Assembly: GCA_030653175.1 (NCBI GenBank)
Contig: JAURZV010000040.1
Span: forward strand, 1 to 61,655
Direction of reading: 5' to 3'
DNA: 61,655 bases
From: Methylobacter sp.
GTDB lineage: Bacteria > Pseudomonadota > Gammaproteobacteria > Methylococcales > Methylomonadaceae
Position numbers and translations under genes: made by a program. Positions 47,084-56,283 of this stretch are shown here, piece by piece. A model generated the notes under the pieces. The model did no database searches, was not told the origin of the DNA, and saw only the letters and a program-made list of their open reading frames with translations. Position 1 is the first letter of the stretch. Each line of letters begins with the position of its first letter.

Positions 47084-47425
47084 TTAGGCCTTTTTAACAA
47101 ACTCCGATTTAAGTTTCATTGCACCAATACCGTCGATTCTGCAATCAATATCATGGTCACCGTCGACCAAGCGGATGATTTTGACTTTAGTGCCGACTTT
47201 GACAACCGATGATGACCCTTTGACTTTGAGATCTTTGATTACGGTGACTGTATCTCCGTCTTGTAACACGTTGCCGTTTGCATCCTTAATGATACGGACA
47301 TCGGCGCTATCTTCGGCTGTCCCATCTTTTGGCCATTCGTGTGCGCACTCAGGACAGACATACATCATATCGTCTTCGTAGGTGAATTCTGAGCCGCATG
47401 CGGGACATTTGGGGAGGTTATTCAT
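47084..47425 (-). CDS. yjdM: YjdM/PhnA-family zinc-ribbon protein
   Basis: The 113-residue product starts [19 protein letters not shown] with a zinc ribbon CPAC...CPECAHEW, followed by the KOW-like [20 protein letters not shown] and [11 protein letters not shown] segments. It is the complete YjdM (formerly PhnA) family length. Despite the older name alkylphosphonate utilisation protein, no phosphonate role is proven. Confidence 0.92.
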   Translation of the reverse strand: MNNLPKCPACGSEFTYEDDMMYVCPECAHEWPKDGTAEDSADVRIIKDANGNVLQDGDTVTVIKDLKVKGSSSVVKVGTKVKIIRLVDGDHDIDCRIDGIGAMKLKSEFVKKA

Positions 47426-47626
47426 TGCTTTCCTTAATATAGGGTTGTTTCAACCTTGTGAAGTTGAGGCGATATGATGCCAGATTTAGGCGTTTATTGT
47501 CCATTTCACGAGGGGTTATATCTATTCGGGGCATGCAGACTCTGGAAATTACTGTTGAAATTAGCCGTATACGGGGAGGGGGTCATGCCCTTGGTGGTGG
47601 TTTTAGGTAATGCCTCCATTTCATAC

Positions 47627-47694
47627 CGCCAAAAAATTAAAACCGTACTCGGATTTGCTGGAAGAAAAGGGAATACGGTTTTAATTTTTTGGCG
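47627..47694. repeat. Perfect 21-bp inverted repeat
   Basis: Arms 47627-47647 (CGCCAAAAAATTAAAACCGT and one more base) and 47674-47694 are exact reverse complements around 26 bases. Unlike the other repeats it is AT-rich and I found no second copy. Confidence 0.85.
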
Positions 47695-47701
47695 CCTTAT
47701 A

Positions 47702-47800
47702 TAGGATCCGAAGTTGGTAAAGCGACATTTGAAATGCCCTCACCCTAGCCCTCTCCCGAGGGGAGAGGGGACTTTGTCGCTTTACCAATTTCGGAACCTA
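47702..47800. mobile_element. 99-bp MITE-like element
   Basis: Terminal inverted repeats of 26 bases (47702-47727 and 47775-47800, 24 of 26 matching; GGTAAAGCGACA inside) enclose an inner CCCTCTCCC/GGGAGAGGG hairpin. The left half recurs at 61494-61541, cut off mid-element. It is just 16 bases past the end of the secretin-like gene. Confidence 0.75.
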
Positions 47801-47816
47801 TACTTTGCTCGTCCGG

Positions 47817-48605
47817 CTAATCCACCCGGTCAACCTTAATCAAAATATGCATTTGGCTTTTGTCTATTTGGCGGGTATTAACAAGCGCACCGCTTGTACT
47901 GCTGTTACCGGTTTCGCCAACGCCTCCGAGCTCTACCCATTCGCCAAGATTAATCCTGAGTGTTGATTGCGCATTCTGGGTCTCGATCTGCCCCCGTCCG
48001 TTTATTCTGTCCGACCAGGGCGATACGCCAAGAATCACTTGATTCCCTGCCAGTCTGGGAATTACCGCAAAACCGGCGGTCGCTTCGGTAAGTTCGGTGG
48101 CTGTGGCGTAACCGTAGGTTGCAGAATATTGTCTTGGATAAACACTGCCCGCCTTGATGTGAGCCGGTACGCCTTCCATCGTGCGGATAGTCTGGGTGCT
48201 TTCATCGGCGTCCTTGGCTTGGGTCTGGTACAAATGGCCGATTATCCTGCCGCCGGATCGTGATGGATTATCCACCGGGACATTCAGTTGAACTCTGGCC
48301 GCCGCGTTAAGTTCATCGGCGGTCGTCCGCCTGCTTTGCATGACGGTGATGACCAAATTGCTCTGGCGCACATCCAGTTGATTGACGATGGCCTTGATTT
48401 CAGCCAGTCGGTCAGGCGTAGTTTTGACCAGTAGATTGGAGCCGTTATCAATAAGTTGGGCGGTATTTCCAAGCAATGGAGCGAGCAACGGCAGTATCTC
48501 GGACGCCGGTCGATTGGTTAACGGGATTACTTCAATAATTGTTTTTGCGGCAAAAGCGCTGCTGCCAAGCAGGGTTATGAAAATTAATGCTAAAAGTTTT
48601 TTCAA
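47817..48605 (-). CDS. Secretin N-domain-like periplasmic protein without the secretin barrel
   Basis: The 262-residue product has a signal peptide (MKKLLALIFITLLGSSAFA), then an N1-type secretin domain (IIEVIPLTNRPASEILPLLA, NLLVKTTPDRLAEIKAIVNQ, LDVRQSNLVITV). The remaining 170 residues contain beta-rich segments (GFAVIPRLAGNQVILGVSPW, LRINLGEWVELGGVGE) reminiscent of the start of the secretin domain, but the pore-forming part is absent. It stands alone, with no type II, IV pilus or other secretion gene around. It may be a truncated or specialised secretin relative. Confidence 0.72.
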   Translation of the reverse strand: MKKLLALIFITLLGSSAFAAKTIIEVIPLTNRPASEILPLLAPLLGNTAQLIDNGSNLLVKTTPDRLAEIKAIVNQLDVRQSNLVITVMQSRRTTADELNAAARVQLNVPVDNPSRSGGRIIGHLYQTQAKDADESTQTIRTMEGVPAHIKAGSVYPRQYSATYGYATATELTEATAGFAVIPRLAGNQVILGVSPWSDRINGRGQIETQNAQSTLRINLGEWVELGGVGETGNSSTSGALVNTRQIDKSQMHILIKVDRVD

Positions 48606-48755
48606 GGCGATGCTCCGGTACAGTGACTATTAATCGTTATGGTATAACGTTGTGTGTGCTATCTGAAATTCTTTTTCGTTATACTGGCGGGGTGACTTGA
48701 TGCCTGCTTCCGGCAGCCGATTTTGCGAACGCATCGTCATTTTTCCATTGCTTAT

Positions 48756-49860
48756 GCTTATCCGGTTAGCTCCCAAGCTCACTAGATGTAGTAGTTCGCT
48801 GTTTCTTTGCATAAAACTCGGCGTAGGTCGGCGCAGTAACGTTGCCTGCGATACCAAGCAGTGAACGGAATGCGTTGAATGGATAGAAGCGGCGATTGAA
48901 TCGGAAGGTGAATTCATTGAGGTAGGTTTGCAGATGTTGCGGACTGACACCGTGGTGAATGCCCCGCAGCCAGGTTTTGAGATTGAAGAACACCAAGTGA
49001 CTGATGGGCAGAAAAGTTTCGGCGACTTGCGGGTCGCCCCGTTCAGGGACAGCGGTATGGAGATAGCCGCGCTCTTGGAGCTTGGCATAACCGCTCCAGT
49101 CATCGGTGACGATGGAAGTGCCGGGAATAATTGTGCGCTCAACGAAGCTGAGCAGCGATTTGGCGCTGCGATCTGGAACCCCTGCGAGCCGGATGCTCCC
49201 TGCGTAGCGGCCTGTTCTGCGCTTGTTGAGACCACATTCTTTCTTGCGCCGGCGTACCTCGACTGCACCCGCCACTATGGCCATATCATGAATTCCGCGC
49301 CCCTTGCCACGCATGCGACCGCCAACGTAGGTCGTCAAGTTCGACATGTTCTTCGGAATTGCCACCGATCCGATCCTGATCAGGGCGAACCATGCCAACT
49401 CGCAGCTTGCGGAGAATCTGGAAAGCAGTTTCATAACGCGACAGCCCAAGTTGCCTCTGAAATTGAACGGCCGACATGCCCTGCGTCTGGCTAGAGACCA
49501 AGTAGGCTGCCCAGAACCAGACGGTGAGTGGCGTGTGCGTACGTGCCATAACGGTATCAGCGGTAAGGCTCGTGTCGCAGTTACAATGTCGGCATCGAAG
49601 AACGTTAAGACGATTCGCAAACCGATAGGGCTCTTCAGAAAAGCCACAGTACTCACAGATGAAGCCTTCGCTCCATCTGGAGCGCTCAAGATACGTCGCA
49701 CACGTCGCCTCGTTCGGGAACATTCGCTGAAATTCTGGCAGCGAGCAAGGAAACGATAGATTGTCTCGTTCAAGCGCGTCAATACCCATGGTTGCTCCAG
49801 AGACTGGTACGAGTACCTGTCATACTGCCCCTAGTGGGCTTGGGAGACAACCGGATAAGC
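48756..49860 (-). mobile_element. IS1595-family insertion sequence
   Basis: Terminal inverted repeats of 30 bases (48756-48785 and 49831-49860; GCTTATCCGGTT outermost) match at 27 of 30 positions. The element is about 1.1 kb with one transposase on the minus strand. I could not see a clear 8-base target duplication. A lone matching end occurs at 60831. Confidence 0.82.
48766..49789 (-). pseudogene. IS1595-family transposase, frameshifted
   Basis: The N-terminal half (from 49789) has the zinc ribbon CEYCGF...CRHCNCDTS and VWFWAAYLVSSQTQGMSAVQ. It loses frame at about 49335, where VELDDLRW should read VELDDTYVGG. The other frame continues YVGGRMRGKGRG, TSIVTDDWSGYAKL and FRFNRRFYPFNAF to the stop at 48766, covering the rest of the DDE domain. 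One or two bases are gone or added, so the enzyme is probably inactive unless ribosomes shift frame. Confidence 0.85.
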
Positions 49861-49862
49861 AC

Positions 49863-49966
49863 GGGAACGGGGTTGCAAACCCCGTCCCGCTCAATCAAAT
49901 TAAAGTATAACCACGAAGACACGAAGTTCACGAAGAAAAACAAAGAAAACTTCGTGTCTTCGTGGT
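49863..49966. repeat. Two hairpins beside the IS
   Basis: GGGAACGGGGTT-GCA-AACCCCGTCCC (49863-49888, close to 28446-28470) and ACCACGAAGACACGAAGTT paired with 49948-49966. These abut the IS right end. Confidence 0.75.
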
Positions 49967-50007
49967 GATAATCTTTTAAATTTTTTAACCGCATTTCATA
50001 GTATTGG

Positions 50008-52416
50008 ATGGCAATAGTGAATATTCGAAAAACTATCTTATATACCGGACTGGGGCTGATAAGCCTAGCGGCGATAGCCGTCGGCGGCGGTTTTTGGGTT
50101 TTGCATCAGGCCATGCCGCAACTCGATGGCACGGTAAAGCTGGATCGGCTTACGGCGGAGGTTCGCGTACATACCGATGCGCACGGCATGCCGGTCATCA
50201 ATGCCGCTAACCGTGCCGATGCGGTTCGGGCATTGGGCTATGTTACCGCGCGCGATCGCCTGTTTCAGATGGAATTGATGCGGCGCAAAAGCGCCGGGCG
50301 CTTGGCGGAAATTTTCGGCGACATGGCGCTGGACAATGACATCAAGGCCCGAACCTACGGTTTTCATCGGGAGGCAAAAGCGATACTGAAAAAACTGCCG
50401 CCGGACCATCAGCAATATCTGCAAAGCTATGCCGACGGCGTCAACAGCTATATGACGGAATCCGGCAAACTGCCTTTCGAGTTTACCGTATTGGGTTATC
50501 AGCCGGAGCCTTGGACTCCTGAGGACAGTCTGCTGGTGGTATTGGGCATGTGCGAGAACTTGACTGCCGGTGAGGAGCGCGGCGAGCGCATGCTGAGTGT
50601 GATGGAAAAAACCTTGCCGGACGCCGCGATGCGTTTTTTAACGCCGGATACCGATTTTTACACCGAACAGCTGCAAAAACAGGCCGAATCGTTGCGTCCG
50701 GCGCAGGCGATTCCTGTTGAGGCTTTGGCAACCGCACTAGCCCACCAGCCGTCGGACAAGACAGCGCCTGTTCAACTGGCACAACTGGTTCAGCAATCCG
50801 ATTTAATGGTCGGCTCCAATGCCTGGGCGGTCAGCGGCAAGAAGACCTGGGACGGGCGGGCCATTCTGGCTAACGACATGCATTTGGGTATATCGGTGCC
50901 CAATATCTGGTACCGCATCGAGCTGAATTACGGCGATACACATGCCGCAGGCTTGACGTTACCCGGCACACCTTTGTTAATTGTCGGCAGCAACCGGCAT
51001 ATCGCCTGGGGAGTAACCAATCTTTCCGGCGATTTCCTGGATTTGGTGCAGCTCGACATCAATCCCGACTATCCCGATCAATACCGGGTAGGCGAGCAAT
51101 GGCAACGCTTCGACGAGTATCCGGAAACCATAGTTGTCAAAGGCAGTGCAGCCAAACAGATCACGGTCAAGCAGACGCGCTGGGGGCCTGTCGCCAACCA
51201 GCCGCTGCTGGATCAGCCGGTGGCGATCCATTGGGCGGCGCTGGATGCCGATGCCGTCAACTTCAATTTGTTTGAATTGGAGCAAGGCGAAACCCTGGAG
51301 CAGGCGGTAAAAATCGTCAACAGCAGCGGCGGTCCGCAGTTGAATATTTTGCTGGCCGACGACAAAGGCCGCATCGCCTGGACGTTGATGGGCAAAATCC
51401 CCAAGCGCTTCGGCAATGACGGTTTGGTCAGTCGCTCATGGGCGGACGGCAGCGTGGGCTGGAACGGCTATGTCGAACCCGAGAATCTGCCGCGCGTCAT
51501 CGATCCGCCCGAGGGCATTTTGGCGTCGGCCAACGACCGCCGTCTGGGTAAAAGTTATCCGTATGTGATCGGCCACCAGTTCGGCAATGGTTACCGCGCC
51601 TACAGGATTACCCAACAACTTACGCAAATGCCCAAGATCGGCGAATGGGCCATGTTCGATTTGCAGCTTGATACCGAAAGCGAGTTTTATGTTTTCTATC
51701 AGCAGTTGGCCTTGAATAGCCTGACCGTCGAAGTGATTGCAAGGCAGCCGGAGTTGGCCGAGGCGCGTGACTATCTGCTGGCCTGGAACGGCCGGGCCGA
51801 TGTCGGCAGCCTGGGTTTTGCCGTGCTGGTCGAGTTCCGCAGGCAATTGATCGAGGCGGTGTTTACGCCGCTTTTGTCGGCCAGCCGCGACGCCGATAAA
51901 AATTTCAGCTATTCATGGACTTATATCGATACGCCGTTGCAGGCCCTGCTGAACGAAAAGCCGCCGCACGCGCTGCCTGATGCGGTACATTACCGCAATT
52001 GGGACGACTTTATTCTGGGACAATTGAAACACGGCGTGCAGCAGGTGCAAGCCCAACATCCGGGGATAGCGTTAATGGAATTGAACTGGGGTAAACAGAA
52101 TAAGGTCAAGCATATGCATCCGTTTTCACGGGCCTTGCCGATACTGAGCGATTTACTTGATATGCCGGGCGAAGCATTGCCGGGTTGTGCTTTTTGCGTT
52201 CGCGCGGCCGGTCATAATTTTGGAGCCAGTGAGCGGCTGGTGGTCGCGCCGGGCCATTTTGAAGACGCCATTCTGCATATGCCCGGCGGCCAATCGGGTC
52301 AGCCCTTGTCGCCTTATTACCGGGATCAGCAGAACTATTGGCTCAAGGGCTTGCCGATGCCATTGACAGCCGGAAAGTCTGAACACATGCTGTTGCTACA
52401 ACCGCAGGGCAAGTAA
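50008..52416 (+). CDS. Penicillin-acylase-family Ntn hydrolase
   Basis: The 802-residue precursor has an N-terminal membrane or signal helix (ILYTGLGLISLAAIAVGGGF) followed by family segments ARDRLFQMELMRRKSAGRLA. The N-terminal nucleophile is probably Ser270 in MVGSNAWAVSG, released by self-cleavage of the Gly-Ser bond; residues about 275-300 (ILANDMHLGISVPNIWYRIE) and GVTNLSGDFLD belong to the beta chain. The family includes penicillin G, cephalosporin and acyl-homoserine-lactone acylases; the substrate here is not known. It is encoded alone, with 411 repeat-rich bases before the export operon. Confidence 0.93.
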   Translation: MAIVNIRKTILYTGLGLISLAAIAVGGGFWVLHQAMPQLDGTVKLDRLTAEVRVHTDAHGMPVINAANRADAVRALGYVTARDRLFQMELMRRKSAGRLAEIFGDMALDNDIKARTYGFHREAKAILKKLPPDHQQYLQSYADGVNSYMTESGKLPFEFTVLGYQPEPWTPEDSLLVVLGMCENLTAGEERGERMLSVMEKTLPDAAMRFLTPDTDFYTEQLQKQAESLRPAQAIPVEALATALAHQPSDKTAPVQLAQLVQQSDLMVGSNAWAVSGKKTWDGRAILANDMHLGISVPNIWYRIELNYGDTHAAGLTLPGTPLLIVGSNRHIAWGVTNLSGDFLDLVQLDINPDYPDQYRVGEQWQRFDEYPETIVVKGSAAKQITVKQTRWGPVANQPLLDQPVAIHWAALDADAVNFNLFELEQGETLEQAVKIVNSSGGPQLNILLADDKGRIAWTLMGKIPKRFGNDGLVSRSWADGSVGWNGYVEPENLPRVIDPPEGILASANDRRLGKSYPYVIGHQFGNGYRAYRITQQLTQMPKIGEWAMFDLQLDTESEFYVFYQQLALNSLTVEVIARQPELAEARDYLLAWNGRADVGSLGFAVLVEFRRQLIEAVFTPLLSASRDADKNFSYSWTYIDTPLQALLNEKPPHALPDAVHYRNWDDFILGQLKHGVQQVQAQHPGIALMELNWGKQNKVKHMHPFSRALPILSDLLDMPGEALPGCAFCVRAAGHNFGASERLVVAPGHFEDAILHMPGGQSGQPLSPYYRDQQNYWLKGLPMPLTAGKSEHMLLLQPQGK

Positions 52417-52827
52417 AAAGTCCAGGCGGATATGATATTTAGGTAGAATGAAACTTCTCATTACTCGCAGACGGTATCTAGAGTCACATCGGTTAAGCGC
52501 GGAATGCTGATAAACAAGAGATTAAAAGCGTTTTATTCACCACGAAGACACGAAGAACACGAAGTTATTGAGCGTTCATTGATGACTACAATTTTTAGCC
52601 ATTGTGAAATGATAGATATCTCCCAGTTGCGGTATGATGGCTACGTGAAATACTGATAACTTGACTGAAGGTTGAATGTCATCAGGAAGTGTTTTGTTCT
52701 TAAAACCTTCGTGTTCTTCGTGTCTTCGTGGTAAAAATTCCATAGCCATTGCGTACATCAGTTAATCACTGGCCTGATAGTTGCGCTTTAAGCGCCCCAA
52801 CGTAAACGACTTTTGGCTATTCAACTT
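52417..52827. other. Gene-free 411-base gap with 192-bp inverted-repeat element
   Basis: Perfect 25-base arms at 52540-52564 and 52707-52731 (CCACGAAGACACGAAGAACA opens the left) enclose about 140 bases with no gene. No credible coding region. Confidence 0.75.
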
Positions 52828-53973
52828 ATGACTTCACCGGGCAAAAAACCACTCATTATCATCATCGGCCTTGCGCTGATTGTTGCGGTTTATTTTCTTA
52901 CCAAACAGCCGAAATTTGTTGATGTTGAAATAGTCACCCTTGAACAAGGCGAAGTGAGGGCGACGGTATCCAATACCCGCGTCGGTACGGTTAAAGCTTG
53001 TAGGCGCGCCTATCTGGCGCCTGCAACAGGCGGACAGGTTGCTATGCTGCATGTCAAAGAAGGCGACAGCGTCAAACAAAATCAGTTGCTGCTGGAAGTC
53101 TGGAATAAGGATCTGAAAGCGCAAGTCAAATTGCAGGACGCTCAAATCAGGGCCAACCGGGCATCGGCCGAACAAGCCTGTCAGCTTGGCGCAGGCGCTG
53201 AACGCGAGGCAGACCGTGCGTTGCGTTTACAAAAATTCGATCATATTATTTCTGAAGAACAGGTTGATATTAAAGCGACCGGCGCACGAGCCAAGCGGGC
53301 ATCCTGCAATGCCGCTCTTGAGGCCGTCGCCGTTAGTCAGGCCAACCGCGACGCAGTTCAGGCTGCTGTCGAACGCACCCTGATTCTCGCCCCTTTCGAC
53401 GGCACCGTGGCTGAAATTAATGCCGAGCTTGGGGAGTTTATAACGCCATCGCCGCCCGGCATTCCGACCTTGCCCGCCATCGATTTACTGGATGTCAGCT
53501 GCTTGTATGTGTCCGCGCCGATTGATGAAGTGGATGCACCGCAGATCAAAACCGGCATGAGCGCCTGTGTATCGTTGGATGCCTTCACCGATAAACGCTG
53601 TTCCGGCACGGTAAGCCGCATTGCCCCCTATGTGCTGGAAAAAGAAAAGCAGGCGCGCACCGTCGAAGTCGAAGTTAAATTAACCGACCCAACAGACCTT
53701 AAAGGCTTGCTGCCCGGTTACAGCGCCGACATTGAAGTCTTGTTAACCAGCAAACCTCAGGCGCTCCGGGTGCCTGCCGAGGCGGTGCTGGAAAATAACC
53801 GGGTGTTGGTAATGCGGGCGGACGGCTTGCTGGAAGAGCGCAGCTTTACACCGGGTCTGGTCAACTGGAACACTGTGGAAGTGTTGTCAGGCCTGAATGC
53901 CGGCGATAAAGTCGTGTTGTCGGTAGGTCGGGAGGGCGTGGTTGCAGGCGCTTATGCCCGCGCACAAAAATGA
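52828..53973 (+). CDS. MacA/HlyD-type periplasmic adaptor of an ABC exporter
   Basis: The 381-residue product starts at ATG 52828 (MTSPGKKPLIIIIGL; a TTG at 52813 is less likely). A single N-terminal membrane helix precedes a split lipoyl/coiled-coil domain (GGQVAMLHVKEGDSVKQNQL, LILAPFDGTVAEINAELGEF), a beta-barrel (VDAPQIKTGMSACVSLD) and a membrane-proximal domain. It should link the inner-membrane transporter to a TolC-like channel. It overlaps the ATPase gene by four bases (ATGA). Confidence 0.9.
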   Translation: MTSPGKKPLIIIIGLALIVAVYFLTKQPKFVDVEIVTLEQGEVRATVSNTRVGTVKACRRAYLAPATGGQVAMLHVKEGDSVKQNQLLLEVWNKDLKAQVKLQDAQIRANRASAEQACQLGAGAEREADRALRLQKFDHIISEEQVDIKATGARAKRASCNAALEAVAVSQANRDAVQAAVERTLILAPFDGTVAEINAELGEFITPSPPGIPTLPAIDLLDVSCLYVSAPIDEVDAPQIKTGMSACVSLDAFTDKRCSGTVSRIAPYVLEKEKQARTVEVEVKLTDPTDLKGLLPGYSADIEVLLTSKPQALRVPAEAVLENNRVLVMRADGLLEERSFTPGLVNWNTVEVLSGLNAGDKVVLSVGREGVVAGAYARAQK

Positions 53974-54629
53974 TACGCTTGGAGCATATCCACCGTTATT
54001 TTCAGGTAGGCGAGCAAACCGTTCATGCCTTGAATGACATCAGCATTACCATCGAAAAAGGCGAATATCTGTCGGTGATGGGGCCGTCGGGTTCCGGGAA
54101 ATCGACTTTGTTAAACGTCATAGCCCTGCTGGATCAACCGAGCTCAGGCCGGTATTTGTTAAACAATCAGCCGGTTACCCAGCTCGACGATGATGAGCTC
54201 GCCAAGATTCGCCGCGAAAACATCGGCTTTGTGTTCCAGTTTTTTCATTTGATTCCGCGTTTGTCCGCGGCTGAAAACATAGAAATGCCGATGATACTGG
54301 CGGGCGTGGCGGTTAAGGAACGCAAGCAACGGGTGCAGGAGGCGCTGGCGTCTGTCAGTCTGCAAGACCGCACCGACCACAGGCCGGATCAACTTTCCGG
54401 TGGGCAGCTACAGCGCGTCGCCATTGCCAGGGCCATGATCATGCGCCCTTCGATTTTATTGGCGGACGAGCCGACCGGCAATCTCGACAGCAAATCCGGC
54501 AAGGAAATTATCGAGTTGCTGGAAGGGCTTAACCGGCAGGGCGTAACGTTGGCGATTATTACTCATGATCAGAGTTTGGGTGACCGGGCGCGGCGGAAAA
54601 TTCGCATTGTCGATGGGCAGATAGCGTGA
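53970..54629 (+). CDS. MacB/LolD-type ABC transporter ATPase
   Basis: The 219-residue product has Walker A GPSGSGKSTLLN, Q-loop FVFQFFHLIPRLSA, signature LSGGQLQRVAIARA, Walker B ILLADEPTGNLDS and H-loop IITHDQSLG. It is the separate ATPase of a MacB-type exporter whose permease is encoded downstream. Size and sequence style match the LolD/MacB class. The 448-base gap to the permease is pure repeat DNA. Confidence 0.95.
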   Translation: MIRLEHIHRYFQVGEQTVHALNDISITIEKGEYLSVMGPSGSGKSTLLNVIALLDQPSSGRYLLNNQPVTQLDDDELAKIRRENIGFVFQFFHLIPRLSAAENIEMPMILAGVAVKERKQRVQEALASVSLQDRTDHRPDQLSGGQLQRVAIARAMIMRPSILLADEPTGNLDSKSGKEIIELLEGLNRQGVTLAIITHDQSLGDRARRKIRIVDGQIA

Positions 54630-55077
54630 TGAGTCATCAAAATATAAAAGATCACCACGAAGACACGAAATTTTACCTCGTTCCCACGCGCTGCTTGGGA
54701 ATGCAGTTAAGTAGGCCGTACAAACACGGGACGCAGTGCGTCCATTATGGCGTTCCCACACAGCGCGTCACTGCCATTAAGTTAAGAATTTTAGTGAGAG
54801 CTAGTTCCCAAGCTCCAGCTTGGGAATTCGGTGTGGGAAGCTCCAGCTTCCCGTCTCGCGAAGATGGAGCTTCGTCATCTAGGTTCCCAAGCAGGAGCTT
54901 GGGAACCAGCGTAAAAGATCACCACGAAGACACGAAATTTTACCTCGTTCCCACGCGCTGCGTGGGAATGCAGTTAAGGCGCGCTGCGCCGCGAGTTACG
55001 CGTAATGTCCGGAAAAGTAGGCCGTACAAACAGGGGGCGCAGCGCGTGGGAACGAGAATGGGTAAGTCCGATAAACC
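54630..55077. repeat. Repeat cluster splitting the export operon
   Basis: It contains CCACGAAGACACGAAATTTT twice (about 54653 and 54920), GTTCCCACGCGCTGC hairpins (about 54680 and 54950), a TCACTGCCATTAAGTTAAG half-element (54766-54785) and AGCTTGGGAA palindromes. A 157-codon frame across it is composed of repeat translation and is not a gene. The permease start at 55078 is inside the last repeat's edge. Confidence 0.8.
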
Positions 55078-56283
55078 ATGTTCATCAAAGACACACTAAC
55101 CCAATCTTTAGTCGCAATCAGCACCCAGCGTTTACGCGCGGCGTTGATTATTCTGGCAATGAGCATCGGCATAGCTTCGGTTTCGGTGTTAACGGCCTTG
55201 GGCGAAAGCGCCCGCCGTTATGTGGTTAATGAGTTTGAAGCCTTAGGCACAAACCTGGTTATCGTGCTGCCGGGACGCACCGAAACCACAGGCGGACAGC
55301 CGCCGCTATTCGGCGAAACGCCGAGGGACCTAACGCTTGATGATGTCGAAGCCTTATTCCGCAGTCGTCATATTGCCGCCATTGCACCGCTGACCGTCGG
55401 TTCCGCGCCGGTTTCATCGCTGGGTCTGGAGCGCGAAACCAATGTCCTGGGCTCGACACACGCATTAAGACGGGTGCGTCGTTTGACTGTGGCGCAGGGC
55501 AGTTTCCTGCCCCAAACCGAGGTCGATAAAGCCTTGTCGGTTTGCGTGATCGGCCAAACCATACGCAATGAACTATTTGCCAATCAAGCGGCGCTGGGGC
55601 AATGGCTGCGCATCAATGACCGGCGCTTCCGGGTGATTGGCGTGCTGGCGTCGGAAGGGCAATCGGTCGGCATCGATTTTGACGAAATCGTGATTATTCC
55701 GGTAGCTTCCGCACAGGCTTTGTTCGATACCCATTCATTATTCAGGGTGCTGGTTGAAGCCAAATCCAAGCCGGACATGTACAAGGCGGTCGATGAAATC
55801 AGGGACATCATCAAGGCTCGCCATGAAGGCGAAGACGATGTGACGCTGATTACCCAAGACAGCGTGGTCAGCACCTTCGACAAGATATTGACTGCGTTAA
55901 CGCTGACCGTTGCAGGCATCGCCGGAATCAGTCTGGCGGTGGCCGGTGTGTTGGTGATGAATGTGATGCTGGTCAGCGTGACGCAACGCACCGCCGAGAT
56001 CGGCTTGTTGAAAGCATTAGGCGCGACCAAGCGGCAGCTGCTGTGGCTGTTTTTGAGCGAGGCAGCCATGTTGTCGCTGGCTGGCGCGGTGCTGGGCGTG
56101 ATGTTGGGCTACCTAACCATTGGTGTTTTACAGGCTTTTTACCCGGATTTTCCGATGGAATTGCCGGGTTGGGCATTGCTTGCCGCATTGGCGGTTTCGT
56201 TGTTTACAGGTCTCTTGTTCGGCGTATTGCCGGCCAGAAAAGCGGCCAATCTCGATCCCATTGCAGCATTGGCGAAGCGGTAA
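55078..56283 (+). CDS. MacB/FtsX-type ABC transporter permease 1
   Basis: The 401-residue product starts MFIKDTLTQSLVAISTQRLR, with a first membrane helix (AALIILAMSIGIASVSVLTAL), a large periplasmic MacB_PCD domain (about residues 50-270) and three C-terminal FtsX helices (GIAGISLAVAGVLVMNVMLV; LWLFLSEAAMLSLAGAVLGV; LLAALAVSLFTGLLFGVLPA). TAEIGLLKALGATKRQ is the coupling motif facing the ATPase. It ends LDPIAALAKR, and that end is copied at 56480-56510. Confidence 0.93.
   Translation: MFIKDTLTQSLVAISTQRLRAALIILAMSIGIASVSVLTALGESARRYVVNEFEALGTNLVIVLPGRTETTGGQPPLFGETPRDLTLDDVEALFRSRHIAAIAPLTVGSAPVSSLGLERETNVLGSTHALRRVRRLTVAQGSFLPQTEVDKALSVCVIGQTIRNELFANQAALGQWLRINDRRFRVIGVLASEGQSVGIDFDEIVIIPVASAQALFDTHSLFRVLVEAKSKPDMYKAVDEIRDIIKARHEGEDDVTLITQDSVVSTFDKILTALTLTVAGIAGISLAVAGVLVMNVMLVSVTQRTAEIGLLKALGATKRQLLWLFLSEAAMLSLAGAVLGVMLGYLTIGVLQAFYPDFPMELPGWALLAALAVSLFTGLLFGVLPARKAANLDPIAALAKR

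Noticed and set aside
47474-47704. 76-codon plus-strand frame before the MITE
   Set aside because: It consists largely of the 21-bp inverted repeat and its flanks.
49286-49789. Stand-alone zinc-finger protein gene
   Set aside because: It is the front half of the IS1595 transposase, interrupted by a frameshift inside matched inverted repeats.
54626-55099. 157-codon frame starting at the ATPase stop (ATGA overlap)
   Set aside because: The translation is made of repeated words from interspersed repeats (DHHEDTKFYLVPTRC twice), so it is repeat DNA, despite the coupled-looking start.
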